Notes under the pieces: model-generated
Told to the model about the DNA's origin: nothing
The model's database searches: none
The model's input: the letters and a program-made list of their open reading frames with translations, nothing else
Shown here: positions 5,439 to 6,268 of the stretch, piece by piece
Layout of the letters: every line of letters starts with the position of its first letter
Numbering within the stretch: position 1 is the stretch's first letter
Translations under genes and position numbers: made by a program
Assembly (NCBI GenBank): GCA_025936615.1
Contig: JAICSZ010000140.1
Span: forward strand, 1 to 6,268
Length of the DNA: 6,268 nt
Direction of reading: 5' to 3'
DNA from: Pedococcus sp.
Lineage (GTDB): Bacteria > Actinomycetota > Actinomycetes > Actinomycetales > Dermatophilaceae

Positions 5439-6268
5439 CTAACTGGGGGAGGACCCCAGCGCGGCGTGCACCGCGGTGTGGACGTCGGGGCACTCGACCA
5501 CCCGCATGCCGTCAGGGACGGGTCCGCCGCCGAGGCCGCCGGCGGGGATGTATGCCGTGTTGAAGCCCAGGCGCGCCGCCTCCGAAAGGCGTCGTGGGAT
5601 CCCGGTCACCGCGCGGAGCTCACCGGCGAGGCCGAGCTCGCCGAAGGCGATGCTGCCCTGGGGCAGCGCACGGTCCTCGGCCGCGCTCGCCATGGCGAGC
5701 GCCACGGCGAGGTCCGAGGCGGGCTCGGTCAGCCGCACGCCGCCGACGGTCGACAGGTAGATGTCCCGGTTGGTGACCGGCACGCCGACCCGTCGCGCCA
5801 GCACGGCGATGATCATCGCCGTGCGGGAGGAGTCGAGACCGCTGGTGGCCCGGCGCGGCGTGGGGATCTCGCTCTTGGCGACGAGGGCCTGCACCTCGGT
5901 GACCATCGGACGGCGGCCCTCGAGCGTCACCGTGACGCAGGTGCCGGGGACGGTGAGGGTGCCCCGGGACAGGAACAGCCCGCTCGGGTCGGGGAGCCCG
6001 ACGATGCCCACGTCGGACAGGTCGAAGCAGCCGACCTCGTCGGTGGGGCCGTAGCGGTTCTTGACCGCGCGGACGAGTCGCAGTCGCGAGTGCCGGTCAC
6101 CCTCGAACTGCACGACGACGTCGACGAGGTGCTCAAGCACCCGGGGACCGGCGATGGACCCGTCCTTGGTGACGTGGCCGACCAGCAGCGTGGCGATGCC
6201 GCGGGACTTGGCCACCTGGATGAGCGAGGCGGCCACCTCGCGGACCTGGCTGACGTTGCCCGCCGCCC
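5439..6268 (-). CDS. radA: DNA repair protein RadA, C-terminal part (5' end outside window)
   Basis: RadA (Sms) is a RecA-like, ring-forming ATPase that drives branch migration in recombination repair. The 275 codons visible begin inside the RecA-like core at AAGNVSQVRE. The zinc finger and Walker A lie beyond the right edge; the full protein is usually about 450-460 aa. Numbering from the first full codon (6266), LLVGHVTKDGSIAGPRVLEH (27-46) is a family hallmark. KNRYG (69-73) is the RadA-specific KNRFG motif with Tyr for Phe. From about 140 the Lon-protease-like domain follows, with YLSTVGGVRLTEPASDLAVA (170-189) and FGELGLAGELRAV (208-220). The stop is TAG. It is the first visible gene of the radA-disA-mutY-MFS set. 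A GTG at 6236 is internal to the conserved core and is not a real start. Confidence 0.96.
   Translation of the reverse strand, partial: AAGNVSQVREVAASLIQVAKSRGIATLLVGHVTKDGSIAGPRVLEHLVDVVVQFEGDRHSRLRLVRAVKNRYGPTDEVGCFDLSDVGIVGLPDPSGLFLSRGTLTVPGTCVTVTLEGRRPMVTEVQALVAKSEIPTPRRATSGLDSSRTAMIIAVLARRVGVPVTNRDIYLSTVGGVRLTEPASDLAVALAMASAAEDRALPQGSIAFGELGLAGELRAVTGIPRRLSEAARLGFNTAYIPAGGLGGGPVPDGMRVVECPDVHTAVHAALGSSPS

Noticed and set aside
5436..5441. TAGACT on the minus strand as a -10 box for an internal disA promoter
   Set aside because: It overlaps the radA stop codon, no -35-like hexamer sits at the right distance, and a TAnnnT match alone is too common to support a promoter.
4460..5563. 367-codon plus-strand frame opposite disA and the radA 3' end
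   Set aside because: It is antisense to DisA, whose DGA and RHR motifs are intact. The product is His/Gly/Gln/Val-rich, as expected from the complement of a GC-rich gene.

Overview
The window looks like chromosomal DNA of a high-GC actinobacterium. GC is very high throughout, GTG starts are common, and the proteins most resemble actinobacterial versions (a mycobacterial-type ArgA, a short MutY with a NUDIX-less C-terminus, and DisA next to RadA). A Nocardioidaceae- or Intrasporangiaceae-like host is a guess. I see no tRNA, rRNA, CRISPR array, insertion sequence or phage gene.

Left part, positions 1-1920. A large imperfect inverted repeat fills 1-285. Its right arm holds the promoter and first codons of a LytR-CpsA-Psr (LCP) family protein on the + strand (246-1418), predicted to be a lipoprotein. 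Its left arm encodes the same 13 N-terminal residues on the - strand and runs off the window. This suggests two divergent LCP paralogues sharing a mirror-image control region. The LCP gene overlaps by 8 nt a GNAT gene (1411-1920) that closely matches the Rv2747-type N-acetylglutamate synthase ArgA.

Middle, 1917-1951. The two gene sets converge and their stop codons lie 27 nt apart, inside a GC-rich hairpin that could act as a two-way terminator.

Right part, 1948-6268, - strand, in transcription order: radA (5' end outside the window), disA, mutY and an MFS transporter gene. radA and disA are 43 nt apart. disA and mutY overlap by 4 nt (GTGA). mutY and the MFS gene overlap by 1 nt (TGATG). This looks like one operon joining a RadA recombination ATPase, a DNA-scanning c-di-AMP synthase and an adenine glycosylase of the 8-oxoguanine repair system, followed by a translationally coupled membrane exporter of unknown substrate.

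The points most worth a second look are the mirrored divergent LCP pair with its conserved leaderless-looking promoter, the lipoprotein form of the LCP enzyme, the MFS transporter coupled to the c-di-AMP synthase operon, and the 11-residue arginine/glycine repeats in the transporter's N-terminal tail.
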